A stretch of 64,000 nucleotides of DNA, taken from assembly GCA_900548385.1 (NCBI GenBank), contig URKJ01000023.1, positions 9,647 through 73,646 of the forward strand, read 5' to 3'. Shown here in pieces: positions 1 to 7,994 of the stretch. This stretch comes from an uncultured bacterium. GTDB lineage: Bacteria > Verrucomicrobiota > Lentisphaeria > Victivallales > UBA1829. A model generated the notes under the pieces. It was not told where the DNA came from, searched no databases, and saw only the letters and a list, made by a program, of their open reading frames with translations. Within the stretch, counting starts at the first letter, position 1, and every line of letters begins with the position of its first letter. The position numbers and the translations under genes were made by a program.

Positions 1-1491
1 ATGCCGTTGAAAAAAGCTGTCAAAGAAAATCGTTATGAAGTTGCGGAATTCCTGATCGGAAGCGGAATGCGTCCGGATTCCCGAAAAGACATGGACCTTA
101 TCTATGCGGCATTGGAACACCAATCCATGCCCATGCTCCGGCTGCTCCTGCCATTCTTCGAGCTCAATGAGCCAGAAGAGGATGGACGGACTCCGCTGTT
201 TTATCCGCGACTAACCCGAGAGGCTGCAGAATGTCTGATTCAAGCCGGCGCGAAGCCGGACTTCGCCGATCCAGATGGTGTATTGCCTTACCAGGTGACA
301 ACAGATCCGGAAACAACTCAATATCTGAAAGAGCTGTATTTTGAACTTCATCCGGTCATAGAAAATCCACCAGCTGAAATTGAGGAGCAAACCTCTCTGG
401 ATTGGTCGAAGCGGTTCACGACTGCCCGTGTATCCATTGCAGACCTCATGCCTGTGGAGTGCGATCAGGCGACCGGCGAATTCAAAATTCAGTATGAGGA
501 TCGTTCTTACAACACCTCAGATCGTTTTATCACCAGTTTTGCCAGAAAATTGAAATTTTCCAGCAACATTTTCAATTATTTCTCCGCCGAGGAAGTGTTT
601 GACCGGGTACAGCAGCGCAATCCGGATGTTGCGTTCAGAGTGACCTTCGATCAGCAGAAAAACGAAATTCTGGGCATCGTGGATGAAAACAAAAAAATAT
701 TGCCCGCGGATGTCGCCTGCAATATTTTTTCTGCCGATCCCCGTATTCAGAAGATCGAATATGCCAACGGTGTATGGAAAGCTGAATTTCAATTGGACAA
801 GTCCTTTACGGTAAAGAACGACAGTGAATACCTCCGGAAGATATGGGTCCATTATCCTGTGGACGGCGTCAACATGCCGTGTGTTTATCTTTCGGTTCTC
901 CGACAGATCTGTACCAACGGTGCAACCGCACTGGTTCCCGGTTTCCGGACCGACATCGAAATCAACGATGAATCGGGAACGCATCTTTCCCGTCTGCTGC
1001 GCTCTTACAACAACGAAAACGGATTCATTGCATTGGAAAGCCGTCTTCAAGCCGCGCAGGACACAATCGCCTCCGTCAATGAGGTTCTGACTATCGAAAA
1101 TCTGCTTGCCACACAGATTGCCGACCAGTCGGCTTCTTCCTCGCTCCGAACCCGGCTTGAGGAAATGGCCGGTGACCCGTGTTCCTGCTATGAAATTTCT
1201 TCCCTGACCAACATTGCTCCCAAAAGACGTGCACTTCTGCCGGTCAATTGCTCTGTAAACGATCTCTTCAACTTTTGTTCCGAACTGACCAGTCATCACG
1301 ACAATATCGTATCCAATGCCGACGCTTTCAATGCCACGCTGGGCCGTATGCTGTCGCAGGAATTCGATCTGGAGGAAATGTATCACAACCGGACCCCGGC
1401 GAAGGCGTTTCATCTGAACGATATGACCATTACAGAAAATATCTCTCAGGAAAGCGCCGCAAGGCGAAATAACACGGTGCTTCAAGCATGA
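1..1491 (+). CDS. Ankyrin-repeat plus DUF932-like protein, possibly 5'-partial
   Basis: The protein is 496 residues if the ATG at base 1 is the start. That ATG may be internal, because the window cuts here and no ribosome binding site can be seen. Residues 1-110 read as ankyrin-type helical repeats (FLIGSG, LIQAGA, with DGRTPL and DGVLPY turns). Residues about 130-400 resemble DUF932 plasmid/phage-like proteins, including a stretch around LRQICTNG that matches the RxxCTNG core I associate with that family. The function of DUF932 proteins is poorly known. The stop overlaps the ATG of the helicase gene by 4 bases, so the two are translationally coupled. An ankyrin front on a DUF932 body is an unusual combination. 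Confidence 0.6.
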   Translation: MPLKKAVKENRYEVAEFLIGSGMRPDSRKDMDLIYAALEHQSMPMLRLLLPFFELNEPEEDGRTPLFYPRLTREAAECLIQAGAKPDFADPDGVLPYQVTTDPETTQYLKELYFELHPVIENPPAEIEEQTSLDWSKRFTTARVSIADLMPVECDQATGEFKIQYEDRSYNTSDRFITSFARKLKFSSNIFNYFSAEEVFDRVQQRNPDVAFRVTFDQQKNEILGIVDENKKILPADVACNIFSADPRIQKIEYANGVWKAEFQLDKSFTVKNDSEYLRKIWVHYPVDGVNMPCVYLSVLRQICTNGATALVPGFRTDIEINDESGTHLSRLLRSYNNENGFIALESRLQAAQDTIASVNEVLTIENLLATQIADQSASSSLRTRLEEMAGDPCSCYEISSLTNIAPKRRALLPVNCSVNDLFNFCSELTSHHDNIVSNADAFNATLGRMLSQEFDLEEMYHNRTPAKAFHLNDMTITENISQESAARRNNTVLQA

Positions 1492-2627
1492 GAAAATTTA
1501 TTTTTGAAATACGTCCCTACCAGACGGAAGCGGTCGCACAGGTCCTGACGGAATTTGAAAACGGTCGGGATTCCGTTTTGCTGGAATCTCCGGTCGGTTC
1601 CGGAAAAACGGTCATGGGGCTCCTGATCATCCAAAAGCTTCAGGCTCAGGCAAACGGCAGACTGCGTGTAAACTGGGTGGCGTCAAGACGGCATATTCTG
1701 GAACAGACACAAGACTTGAACGACAGTTTTTTTCATTGCGACATCAACATGGTTTCCGTATTTGCCGCCAATCCGCCGAAAGCGGATCTTGTGGTGCTTG
1801 ACGAGGCTCATCACGAAGCGACGCAGAGCTGTCTTGACATGTATGAAAAGACCGGCAACTCCCTGATTCTCGGATTATCCGCAACGCCCATGCGGACCGA
1901 CCGGATGCGTCTTTCCTTTCAGACCTCTGTCCGCTGCTGCGGAATTCAGCAGCTGATCAATATGGGAATTCTTTCGCTGTATCACTCTTATAAACTGCCG
2001 GAATGGAATGCCGGTCTGATGGCAAAAATCTTCTGCGAAACACCGGAACGGTGGGGCAAAACCCTGGTATTCTTTCAGACAATACGGGAGTGCCAGGCGT
2101 TCAAGCGTATTCTGGCGGAACACGACATATGCTGTGAGGTTGTCACTGCCAGCAGCAACCGGGATTCTCAGCTGGATGCTTTTATTGCGGGCGATGTGCA
2201 GGTCGTGGCAAATGTTTCCGTACTGTGTGAAGGATTTGATCTTCCGGAACTGCAAAGCGTCTTTCTGCGCGACGCCTCGCGTCTCCCGACAATCCAGATG
2301 GCGGGGCGCGGTCTGCGCCGGGCGAAAGGAAAAACTCATTGCAATTTGATACAAAGCTCCACTTCTCCATATCAGGTGGAGCGGATCGCTGTTCCGGACG
2401 AAGGGTTCCGCTACATGAATAACAAATGGCTCAGCTGTTCCGGCAATACGCAGATCATTCTGGATACGCTGGAAGACAGTATGAGACTTTTGGAGAAACG
2501 AAAGGTTCGTCTGCCCCGCTATCTCTCCAGTGGACGACATGTCAAGGAGGTCTCCCTGCAACAGAGAGAAACGCGGTTTCCCAAATGGTCGCTTTCGCAA
2601 CTTTTCAACGTTACGGGTGAGATATGA
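1488..2627 (+). CDS. Short superfamily 2 DEAD/DEAH-box helicase
   Basis: A 379-residue ATP-dependent nucleic-acid translocase/helicase of SF2. Visible motifs: RPYQTEA (Q-like, 9-15), Walker A SPVGSGKT (34-41), DEAH box VVLDEAHHE (102-110), motif III SATPMR (131-136), and motif VI QMAGRGLRRAKGK (270-282). Two RecA-like lobes are present and little else. It is much shorter than RecQ- or UvrB-type enzymes and close in size to restriction-type or phage helicases. It starts inside the preceding stop (ATGA) and ends in the same way over the next gene, so it belongs to a coupled three-gene unit. Nuclease or DNA-binding partner domains are not visible in it; they may be supplied by neighbours. Confidence 0.85.
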   Translation: MRKFIFEIRPYQTEAVAQVLTEFENGRDSVLLESPVGSGKTVMGLLIIQKLQAQANGRLRVNWVASRRHILEQTQDLNDSFFHCDINMVSVFAANPPKADLVVLDEAHHEATQSCLDMYEKTGNSLILGLSATPMRTDRMRLSFQTSVRCCGIQQLINMGILSLYHSYKLPEWNAGLMAKIFCETPERWGKTLVFFQTIRECQAFKRILAEHDICCEVVTASSNRDSQLDAFIAGDVQVVANVSVLCEGFDLPELQSVFLRDASRLPTIQMAGRGLRRAKGKTHCNLIQSSTSPYQVERIAVPDEGFRYMNNKWLSCSGNTQIILDTLEDSMRLLEKRKVRLPRYLSSGRHVKEVSLQQRETRFPKWSLSQLFNVTGEI

Positions 2628-3316
2628 AAGAATCAGAAATCGTAGAACGGACAAAAAAACTTGCCGTATTGTTCGCGGATATTCCCGATGATGTCCTGAT
2701 GCGATTCGTCAATCGCAATCGTCTGATATGCACACATTTCGAGCGCAATGCCATCCTGCGGGCTTTGGCTGAAAAAAACGGAACCGGACGGGAATCGCTG
2801 AAGATATTTTTGTGTAAATCCGTTCCGGAAATTCTGAGAAGAAAACCGAAAGGAGGGGGATATTGCAGCCACAGCTACGATTTGGGATCTCGCTATGAAA
2901 AGCATATTTCCTGTAACAATTCCTGCAAATTCAACCCGCCGCTGCCGTGCGAAAATCCTCTTTATGATAACGAATATGTGGAAAATGCACAGGAAGTGGC
3001 TCGCCGAGACCGTAAATTATTGGTAAAGCTTCAGCAAAGTGATGAAATCTCTGTTCGTCGGGAGCTTCTGAATGAAGCGGAGTTCAACACCGCCAATGCG
3101 GATTCGGCCGCAGTCCGTGCTGAAGCCGCTTTCCGCGATGGCATTGTACGGGCGAAACTTGCGGAACTGGAACACCATGTGAAAGAGCAGATGGCGGCTT
3201 TGCGCCGCGAAAACCGGGAGTATTTGGATAAACTCCGACAGGAAATGCTCCGGCAATGCGGAGAGCAGATGACCGAAAACTCCAAAAAAACAGGCGAATT
3301 AGCGTGCTCCACTTGA
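2624..3316 (+). CDS. Unknown protein with Cys cluster and C-terminal coiled coil
   Basis: I do not recognise the 230-residue product. The N-terminal third is helical with basic patches. Cysteines 81, 97, 101 and 109, the latter inside a short Pro-rich segment, could form a metal site, with Cys36 and Cys64 further upstream. Residues about 120-215 are Glu/Arg/Ala-rich heptads consistent with a coiled coil. The start codon overlaps the helicase stop by 4 bases (ATGA), so expression is coupled to the helicase. A plausible but unproven role is as a DNA-binding or assembly partner of the helicase. A promoter-like element begins right after its stop, so the double GTPase gene may also be transcribed separately. 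Confidence 0.6.
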   Translation: MKESEIVERTKKLAVLFADIPDDVLMRFVNRNRLICTHFERNAILRALAEKNGTGRESLKIFLCKSVPEILRRKPKGGGYCSHSYDLGSRYEKHISCNNSCKFNPPLPCENPLYDNEYVENAQEVARRDRKLLVKLQQSDEISVRRELLNEAEFNTANADSAAVRAEAAFRDGIVRAKLAELEHHVKEQMAALRRENREYLDKLRQEMLRQCGEQMTENSKKTGELACST

Positions 3317-3319
3317 GTA

Positions 3320-3360
3320 TGACATTTCATGGCATAGGTGGTGTGGTATAATAAACGGCA
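3320..3360 (+). promoter_or_regulatory. Duplicated promoter-like element, copy 1
   Basis: The stretch from TGACATTTCATGGCA to the TATAAT hexamer (3347-3352) and on to GGCA is nearly repeated at 6931-6970. If TTTCAT (3325-3330) is the -35, the spacer to TATAAT is 16 bp. An ATGACA at 3319-3324 would give a spacer of 22 bp, which is too long. It lies between the Cys/coiled-coil gene and the double GTPase gene. Confidence 0.5.
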
Positions 3361-3379
3361 AAAGGAGATTTCAGACGAT

Positions 3380-5854
3380 ATGAACAACCGGATTTCGGAA
3401 CTGTATCAAGCCATGCTGGTCGAACTGCATAGCCGTCTTGAAGATGCAGACCGGATTTTCATCCGTATGTCGGAACTGCTGCTTGGAATGATGTCGGCGG
3501 AAACGCTGTCCGAAACGCAAAAGTCCGAGCTTCGGGAGCTGGATCGCCAGCACAGGGAATTGCTGGCGGAAGTCGTAACGGGGTTGAGCCGGGTATATTC
3601 CGGACGGATTGAGCTTTTTCCTCCGGCGAAGGACGGTTTCATCGAAAATCTGGAACAGCGCAATGCTCAAAGTGAGGAACTGGAACGAATCGTCAACCGT
3701 CTGCTGGAAGAAAGCGGTTGCAAGATCGATAACAGATCGGCGAAAGCCGGGAAAACATGGAGAAAGATGATGGAAAACATTGATTTCAAAGCGGAGTTTG
3801 AACGGAACTTCAGCGAAGCGGAACAGCTTTGCAAACGCCCGAACATTCTGGTCGCCGGTTACACCGGAAGCGGAAAAACGTCTCTGATCCGCACCGTTCT
3901 CGGCAGTGAACTTGTCCCGGCGGAAGGGATTCACGGTTCCCGTCCGTGCCGGATCGAATTCGACTGTTATGAAAACGGAGAGATTCGCCTGTGGGATTCC
4001 CGCGGTCTTGAACTCGGAGAACGGGAGAAAGAATTCCGGGAAAAGCTGAAGGAGTTCATTGCGGAACGTCAGAATGAATCCAAAGTGGAAGACCATGTTC
4101 ATTTGGTCTGGTATCTGATTCAGGGAAACGGCGCACGAGTCACCGACTGCGATCTGGCTCTGATGAAAGAAATTTTCACGTCCGGCAATGTGATCGCCGT
4201 TATCAGCAAGCGGGACATCACCAAAACGGAACAGTCCGGGGCAATCCGCAAGACGCTGACCGATGCGGGCATTCCCGAAGAGCGTATCGTGGAAGTTTCC
4301 GATACGGAAGGCGGAGCGATCGGCTGCCGGGAACTGGTTGCGTTGAGTCGCCGGATGCTTCCCGATGCTTATCGCGACGCTTTTCTGGCGGCACAGCAGA
4401 TCGACCGGGAGGCAAGAGCGCTTCGGATTGCGGAAAAGTCCGACACCGCCCGCGCGATTGTCAGAGACGCAGCCGTTGAAGCCGGAAAGATTGCGGAAGT
4501 TCCGATCTCTCTGTCGGAAAACTGTCTGCTTCTTCCGGTCGGCATTACAATGGCGGCGAAACTCGCCTCGCTCTATGGATTGCGTGAGCGGCAGATGCAC
4601 GCCGATGCCGCGGCGTTTGTAAAATCCGTCGTCATGGCAGCGCCGGAGCTGTTCCCGTGGCGGAAGTCGTCCACCGTCATTGATTCCGCTTCCGCCGGAA
4701 CGCTGATCGAATCGCTCGGAACGTATCTCCGGAACAGTTTTGAAGCCCATGTGCTGGCGAAGATCAAGGGAACTCCGCTTCCGCCGCTCGGCTTTGATCT
4801 TGAACTTTTCAAACAATTTCACAGAACATACAAAAAAGGAATGAAAATGAAACCGAATATTCTTGTCTGCGGTAAAACCGGTGTTGGAAAAACGTCTCTG
4901 ATTCAGGCGGTCACTCATCGCGGCGTAGTGCCGGACAGCGCCATTGGCGACGGCAAACCGATCACGGTCGGATTTCAGGTCTATGAAACCGAAGCCGCCA
5001 ATTTCATCGATTCAGAGGGAATGAATCCCGGTCAGCAGACAGTTGACGAATATGCCGATTTCATTCTGAATGAACTCCTGCAGCGGCTCAATGCCGGCAA
5101 TCGGGATAAGCTCATTCACAACATCTGGTACTGCATCGACGGCTCCGGAGCACGGATTCAGGATACGGATGCAAAACTCATCAAGACATTCAGCGACAAG
5201 GTGATTCTGGTCGTGACGAAGTGCGAACTCATGCGGAAGGAGCAGGTGGAATCCGTAATGAACACTCTGCTTGATCTGATCGACCGCGACCGGATCGTGC
5301 TGGTCTCCTCCGAAAACCGGACCGGGCTGAAGCAGTTGATCGCCAAAACCGAAACGATGAGCGCGGCGGCGATGGGGCGCGCCTCGGAAGAACAGGAAGC
5401 CTTCCGCAACCGATGGGACAATTACTACTCCAACATGCGCCGCGCCTGGACGGAAAGCGTCAGTGGCGAAGCGGACAGTTACATCAACTGGGCGGCGGGC
5501 CGCGCGGCGGCGATTGCGCTTGTTCCCCTGCCGCTTGCCGATGTCGGTCCGCTGATCGCCAACGAGGTGTACATGCTTTACAAACTTGCGGGCGTTTACG
5601 GCATCGCGGCGGACAACACGGTCATCACCATGCTGCTCGGCTGCGCCGGAGGTTCCATTGCAGGAAAGATCGGAGCCAGTTGTCTGCCATTCCTGAAAGT
5701 TCCGATTGCGGCGGCAGTCACCTATGGGGTCGGCAAGGCGGCGAAAGCCTATTTTGAATCCGATATGACGATGGATGAGGATGAACTTCAGCAGGAGTTC
5801 CTTGCTGGTGAACGCGAAGCAAAGAAGAAAGACTGGAAAAATGGAGCTCAGTAA
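3380..5854 (+). CDS. Tandem double GTPase with DUF697-like tail
   Basis: The ATG at 3380 is chosen because AGGAG lies 12 bases upstream; an in-frame ATG at 3338 falls inside the promoter-like element. The 824-residue protein has an N-terminal helical region, then a first G domain (P-loop GYTGSGKTS about 158-166, DSRG as G3, SKRD as G4) followed by a helical, partly hydrophobic segment. A second G domain follows (GKTGVGKTS about 497-505, DSEG, TKCE), then a C-terminal hydrophobic region about 708-790 with the PLPLADVGPL core typical of DUF697, which is often membrane associated. It therefore looks like an internally duplicated GTPase-DUF697 module. Such GTPases (YcjX/Era-like in the broad sense) can sense or remodel membranes; the role here is unknown. 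Confidence 0.75.
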   Translation: MNNRISELYQAMLVELHSRLEDADRIFIRMSELLLGMMSAETLSETQKSELRELDRQHRELLAEVVTGLSRVYSGRIELFPPAKDGFIENLEQRNAQSEELERIVNRLLEESGCKIDNRSAKAGKTWRKMMENIDFKAEFERNFSEAEQLCKRPNILVAGYTGSGKTSLIRTVLGSELVPAEGIHGSRPCRIEFDCYENGEIRLWDSRGLELGEREKEFREKLKEFIAERQNESKVEDHVHLVWYLIQGNGARVTDCDLALMKEIFTSGNVIAVISKRDITKTEQSGAIRKTLTDAGIPEERIVEVSDTEGGAIGCRELVALSRRMLPDAYRDAFLAAQQIDREARALRIAEKSDTARAIVRDAAVEAGKIAEVPISLSENCLLLPVGITMAAKLASLYGLRERQMHADAAAFVKSVVMAAPELFPWRKSSTVIDSASAGTLIESLGTYLRNSFEAHVLAKIKGTPLPPLGFDLELFKQFHRTYKKGMKMKPNILVCGKTGVGKTSLIQAVTHRGVVPDSAIGDGKPITVGFQVYETEAANFIDSEGMNPGQQTVDEYADFILNELLQRLNAGNRDKLIHNIWYCIDGSGARIQDTDAKLIKTFSDKVILVVTKCELMRKEQVESVMNTLLDLIDRDRIVLVSSENRTGLKQLIAKTETMSAAAMGRASEEQEAFRNRWDNYYSNMRRAWTESVSGEADSYINWAAGRAAAIALVPLPLADVGPLIANEVYMLYKLAGVYGIAADNTVITMLLGCAGGSIAGKIGASCLPFLKVPIAAAVTYGVGKAAKAYFESDMTMDEDELQQEFLAGEREAKKKDWKNGAQ

Positions 5855-5950
5855 ATATCAACTGACGAAGTTCAAGAAAAATTCTGGTTTAATATTGACA
5901 ATTTCTTTTCCTTTTAAGAGAGTAATTATTCCTTAAAGAAGGAAGCATTT

Positions 5951-5983
5951 TCACCTTCTGCGGTTGCCTGCCGCAGAAGGTGA
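5951..5983 (+). promoter_or_regulatory. Perfect 13-bp hairpin upstream of a small gene
   Basis: TCACCTTCTGCGG (5951-5963) and CCGCAGAAGGTGA (5971-5983) are perfect complements with a 7-base loop. No T-run follows on either strand, so it is not a standard intrinsic terminator. It sits 25 bases before the ATG at 6008, where it could protect or insulate the transcript, or act as a regulator binding site. An upstream TTGACA at 5895-5900 has no well-spaced -10 box. Confidence 0.5.
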
Positions 5984-6007
5984 GATGAAAAATGAGGAGC
6001 TTTTACG

Positions 6008-6403
6008 ATGTGTACAGTGATGGTTTTACCGGAAACGCTTCAGGCCCGAATGACTCCGGCGGCGGTCGCCCGGAGGCAGGTTGATGAACTGATCAAACGG
6101 GAACAGGATGCCATAACGGAATTCCGGAGGGAGAACCGCGGCGGCAATGCGACGCTTCCGGTTCCCGCCGGAGATATTTTCGTCTGGTTCGACTGCGCCT
6201 GTTATGGCAATGGCGGCAAAGGTTTTTATTATGTGCGGTTTCATTCGGCTGAGTCATGGTGCTGTACCGCGTATGACAGCCCGGTGCTGATTGTCAAAAA
6301 GTCGAAACTGCGTTCCGATCAGGTTGCGTTCATGGAACGCAAATGCCGGGAAACGAAAGAGGAAGCGCTGGAAACACCTCGTCAGTCAAAGTTTGATTTT
6401 TAA
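6008..6403 (+). CDS. Small unknown protein, 131 aa
   Basis: The gene starts at an ATG with AGGAG 8 bases upstream (5995-5999). I do not recognise the product. It is a mixed alpha/beta protein: a helical N-terminal segment (residues 15-45, rich in Arg and Glu), then a beta-rich centre with FVWFDCACYG and FYYVRFH, then a basic C-terminal helix. There is no signal peptide or membrane segment. It lies between the double GTPase gene and a membrane-anchored LprI-like gene, all on the same strand. The strong hairpin just ahead suggests its expression is controlled apart from the GTPase gene. Confidence 0.55.
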   Translation: MCTVMVLPETLQARMTPAAVARRQVDELIKREQDAITEFRRENRGGNATLPVPAGDIFVWFDCACYGNGGKGFYYVRFHSAESWCCTAYDSPVLIVKKSKLRSDQVAFMERKCRETKEEALETPRQSKFDF

Positions 6404-6440
6404 CTTCAATAACGAATCAAAAAAGTATGGAAAGAAGAAT

Positions 6441-6923
6441 ATGTCTATTCACATCTGGAAAAACAGCAGACATATTGAATGTAGAAAAATCGTGTGCATG
6501 GTGCTTGTTCCGATCATTTCCCTCCTGAGCGGAGCAGGCATCAGCCACGTTCTTTCACGGAATGAATCCGTCGAATCCGCCCTGCAAACCGCCAGGAAGG
6601 AATGTGAACGCGAACTGCACGGCAATGCGGATTTTTCGCAGTTGAAACTGAACATGTGTTCTTCGTTCCTCCGGCAGCTGGCGGAAATGGAGCTGGCGTG
6701 GCAACAGATCGAAGTCGAGAACAGTGCGGATTATGACCGGATGGAAGCCGACTACATGAAGTGGCAGGCAGAATGGGAGAAACGGCTCCGGGAAGACCGG
6801 CAGCGACCTTCTGAATTTGCTGGCGGCTCCATGGAGATGATGGACTGTGCTCTGCGGCAATACGAGCTTCTTTGCGAACAGCTGGAAGAGTTGGAATGCA
6901 AATGGAAAAATCGGAAAAAATAA
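6441..6923 (+). CDS. Membrane-anchored LprI/DUF1311-like protein
   Basis: The start at 6441 is chosen for the GGAAAGAAG just upstream; a longer in-frame reading would begin inside the previous gene. Of 160 residues, about 13-35 form a single transmembrane or signal-anchor segment (IVCMVLVPIISLLSG). The rest is polar and should face the periplasm. Spaced cysteines, a LNMCSSFLRQ segment, a W...W pair and a GGSMEMMDC motif followed by a helix ending in QLEEL match the layout of the DUF1311/LprI family (lysozyme-inhibitor-like). The family assignment rests on pattern only. The next feature downstream is copy 2 of the duplicated promoter-like element. Confidence 0.5.
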   Translation: MSIHIWKNSRHIECRKIVCMVLVPIISLLSGAGISHVLSRNESVESALQTARKECERELHGNADFSQLKLNMCSSFLRQLAEMELAWQQIEVENSADYDRMEADYMKWQAEWEKRLREDRQRPSEFAGGSMEMMDCALRQYELLCEQLEELECKWKNRKK

Positions 6924-6930
6924 TTCGATA

Positions 6931-6970
6931 TGACATTTCATGGCAGAGGTGTCGTGCTAAAATAAAGGCA
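6931..6970 (+). promoter_or_regulatory. Duplicated promoter-like element, copy 2
   Basis: This matches 3320-3360: the same TGACATTTCATGGCA start, a conserved AGGTG, then TAAAAT (6958-6963) as -10 and a shared AATAAA/GGCA end. TTTCAT (6936-6941) with a 16-bp spacer would be the -35. Transcription would begin near 6970 and enter the gene-poor structured region that follows. Confidence 0.5.
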
Positions 6971-7363
6971 TAACAACAAGGAAATTAGGGAGGTGAGTCC
7001 GCGATATCGCGGACGGGTATTCCGTCCATGATACGCCAATACTGGAAACGATAGAAAACAGAATAATGTATTCCGGTCGATTTTTTATGAAATCGATGAA
7101 AATACAGTTTGCAAAGTTGAAAACAATGCACTATATTTTTCCATGATTGTATCGTTGGACAGATGAAAGGAGCGTTGCCGACTGAGCAATTTACAAGAGT
7201 TCGTGTAAAAAGTATTTTCAGCAATCGTCTGCCCTAAAACGCCAAATCAAAGCAGATAACGTAGATGCTGACGGAATATATCCTCTGGACGTATTCTGTT
7301 TGCATTCGTTATCTGGTATTGGCGTACCATGGGCAGAGTGCAGCAGGGTACGCCCTTTTTTTT
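6970..7363 (+). ncRNA. Candidate structured non-coding RNA or long leader
   Basis: The 505 bases between the LprI-like gene and the next gene hold no convincing open frame; only peptides of about 24-26 codons are possible. The stretch is bounded by a promoter-like element (6931-6970) and an intrinsic terminator (7321-7363). Near its 5' end GTCCGCG/CGCGGAC (6997-7003 with 7008-7014, a perfect 18-bp palindrome) competes with GGACGG/CCGTCC (7011-7016 with 7022-7027). Near its 3' end a long interrupted stem spans 7254-7314: AGATAACG with CGTTATCT, ATGC with GCAT, ACGGAATA with TATTCTGT. An outer CGCCAA/TTGGCG pairing would invade the terminator stem. Class unknown. No reverse transcriptase is present, so it is not an obvious retron. 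Confidence 0.4.
7321..7363 (+). terminator. Intrinsic terminator
   Basis: GGCGTACC (7321-7328) pairs perfectly with GGTACGCC (7347-7354), followed by C and eight T residues (7356-7363). It closes the candidate structured RNA. Its left arm can alternatively pair with upstream CGCCAA, a possible antitermination arrangement. Confidence 0.75.
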
Positions 7364-7428
7364 GTTACAAAATTCAGATAATATCAGGCAGGGTACTTGA
7401 TACGCAGAATAAAAGAGGAGAAAATTTT

Positions 7429-7581
7429 ATGAAATTCGAGAGGCCTTTACCAGCAGAGCCATCTAACGGAATGGAGGCCGATGGGAACGAGTATGAGGAG
7501 AAGAACAATGATTCTTGGGATGAAACCATATTTTGGATGTTCTCAGGAAGAAGCCGAGGAAGCTTGGGAAACTCGCGCTGA
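7429..7581 (+). CDS. Very small acidic protein, possibly frameshifted
   Basis: The ATG at 7429 is preceded by AGAGGAG at a good distance. The frame gives 50 residues, acidic in the middle (EADGNEYEEKN) and ending in an Arg/Ser-rich tail. Another frame opens at ATG 7508, also with AGGAG upstream, and reads to 7591. It gives a more protein-like ending, QEEAEEAWETRAERD. The two frames can be joined around 7540 into one plausible 50-odd-residue acidic protein, so either a frameshift or two overlapping short genes is possible. No family is recognised and coding status is uncertain. Confidence 0.35.
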   Translation: MKFERPLPAEPSNGMEADGNEYEEKNNDSWDETIFWMFSGRSRGSLGNSR

Positions 7582-7629
7582 ACGAGATTGAACAGTTAAC
7601 AACAAGAACTACTATTCGGAGGAAATATC

Positions 7630-7839
7630 ATGGGATTTTTGGATAAAATTGCAGGTGCATGGGGCCAATGGAGTGCTGAGTGCCAGCAAAAATATGAACG
7701 CTTTCAAAATAAGTCAACTGAAGAGCTCGTAAAAATTGCCAAAGGCGAAGGCGGTTTTTTGAGTGACACTAGCTTTTCTGCAAAAATGGCTGCTTGCAAA
7801 ATTCTGCAAGAACGCGGATATAATCCACACAGTTATTAA
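7630..7839 (+). CDS. Small unknown protein, 69 aa
   Basis: A strong GGAGGAAA lies 7 bases before the ATG. The 69-residue product has an amphipathic N-terminus (GFLDKIAGAWGQW), a Glu/Lys-rich helix and a C-terminal AACKILQERGY motif. Similar small cytosolic proteins ending in an ILxERGY helix turn up in accessory regions, but I know of no assigned function. No membrane segment or signal is seen. It follows the very small acidic gene at 7429 by under 50 bases and may share its transcript. Confidence 0.55.
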   Translation: MGFLDKIAGAWGQWSAECQQKYERFQNKSTEELVKIAKGEGGFLSDTSFSAKMAACKILQERGYNPHSY

Positions 7840-7994
7840 TTAGGAAAATCAATACCCCTGCCTGATTTTAATACTGGAGATTTATATAGCCGGAAGTAAA
7901 ACGCCTATATCCACAATTGAAAAAAGTGTTAAATTAAGAGAGAATCAGAAAGGAGTCACCATGCAATACCGCCATTGACAAATAGAAATATTAC

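Noticed and set aside
3319..3352. ATGACA as the -35 box of the duplicated promoter element
   Set aside because: The spacer to the -10 would be 22 bp; TTTCAT with 16 bp is more credible.
6985..7224. A 79-codon minus-strand frame in the gene-free region
   Set aside because: No ribosome binding site, Cys/Phe/His-rich composition, and it is opposite to the surrounding transcription and to the paired hairpins.
6970..7363. Retron-type msr-msd RNA
   Set aside because: No reverse transcriptase gene is found in the window, and the branching-guanosine inverted repeat layout is not evident.
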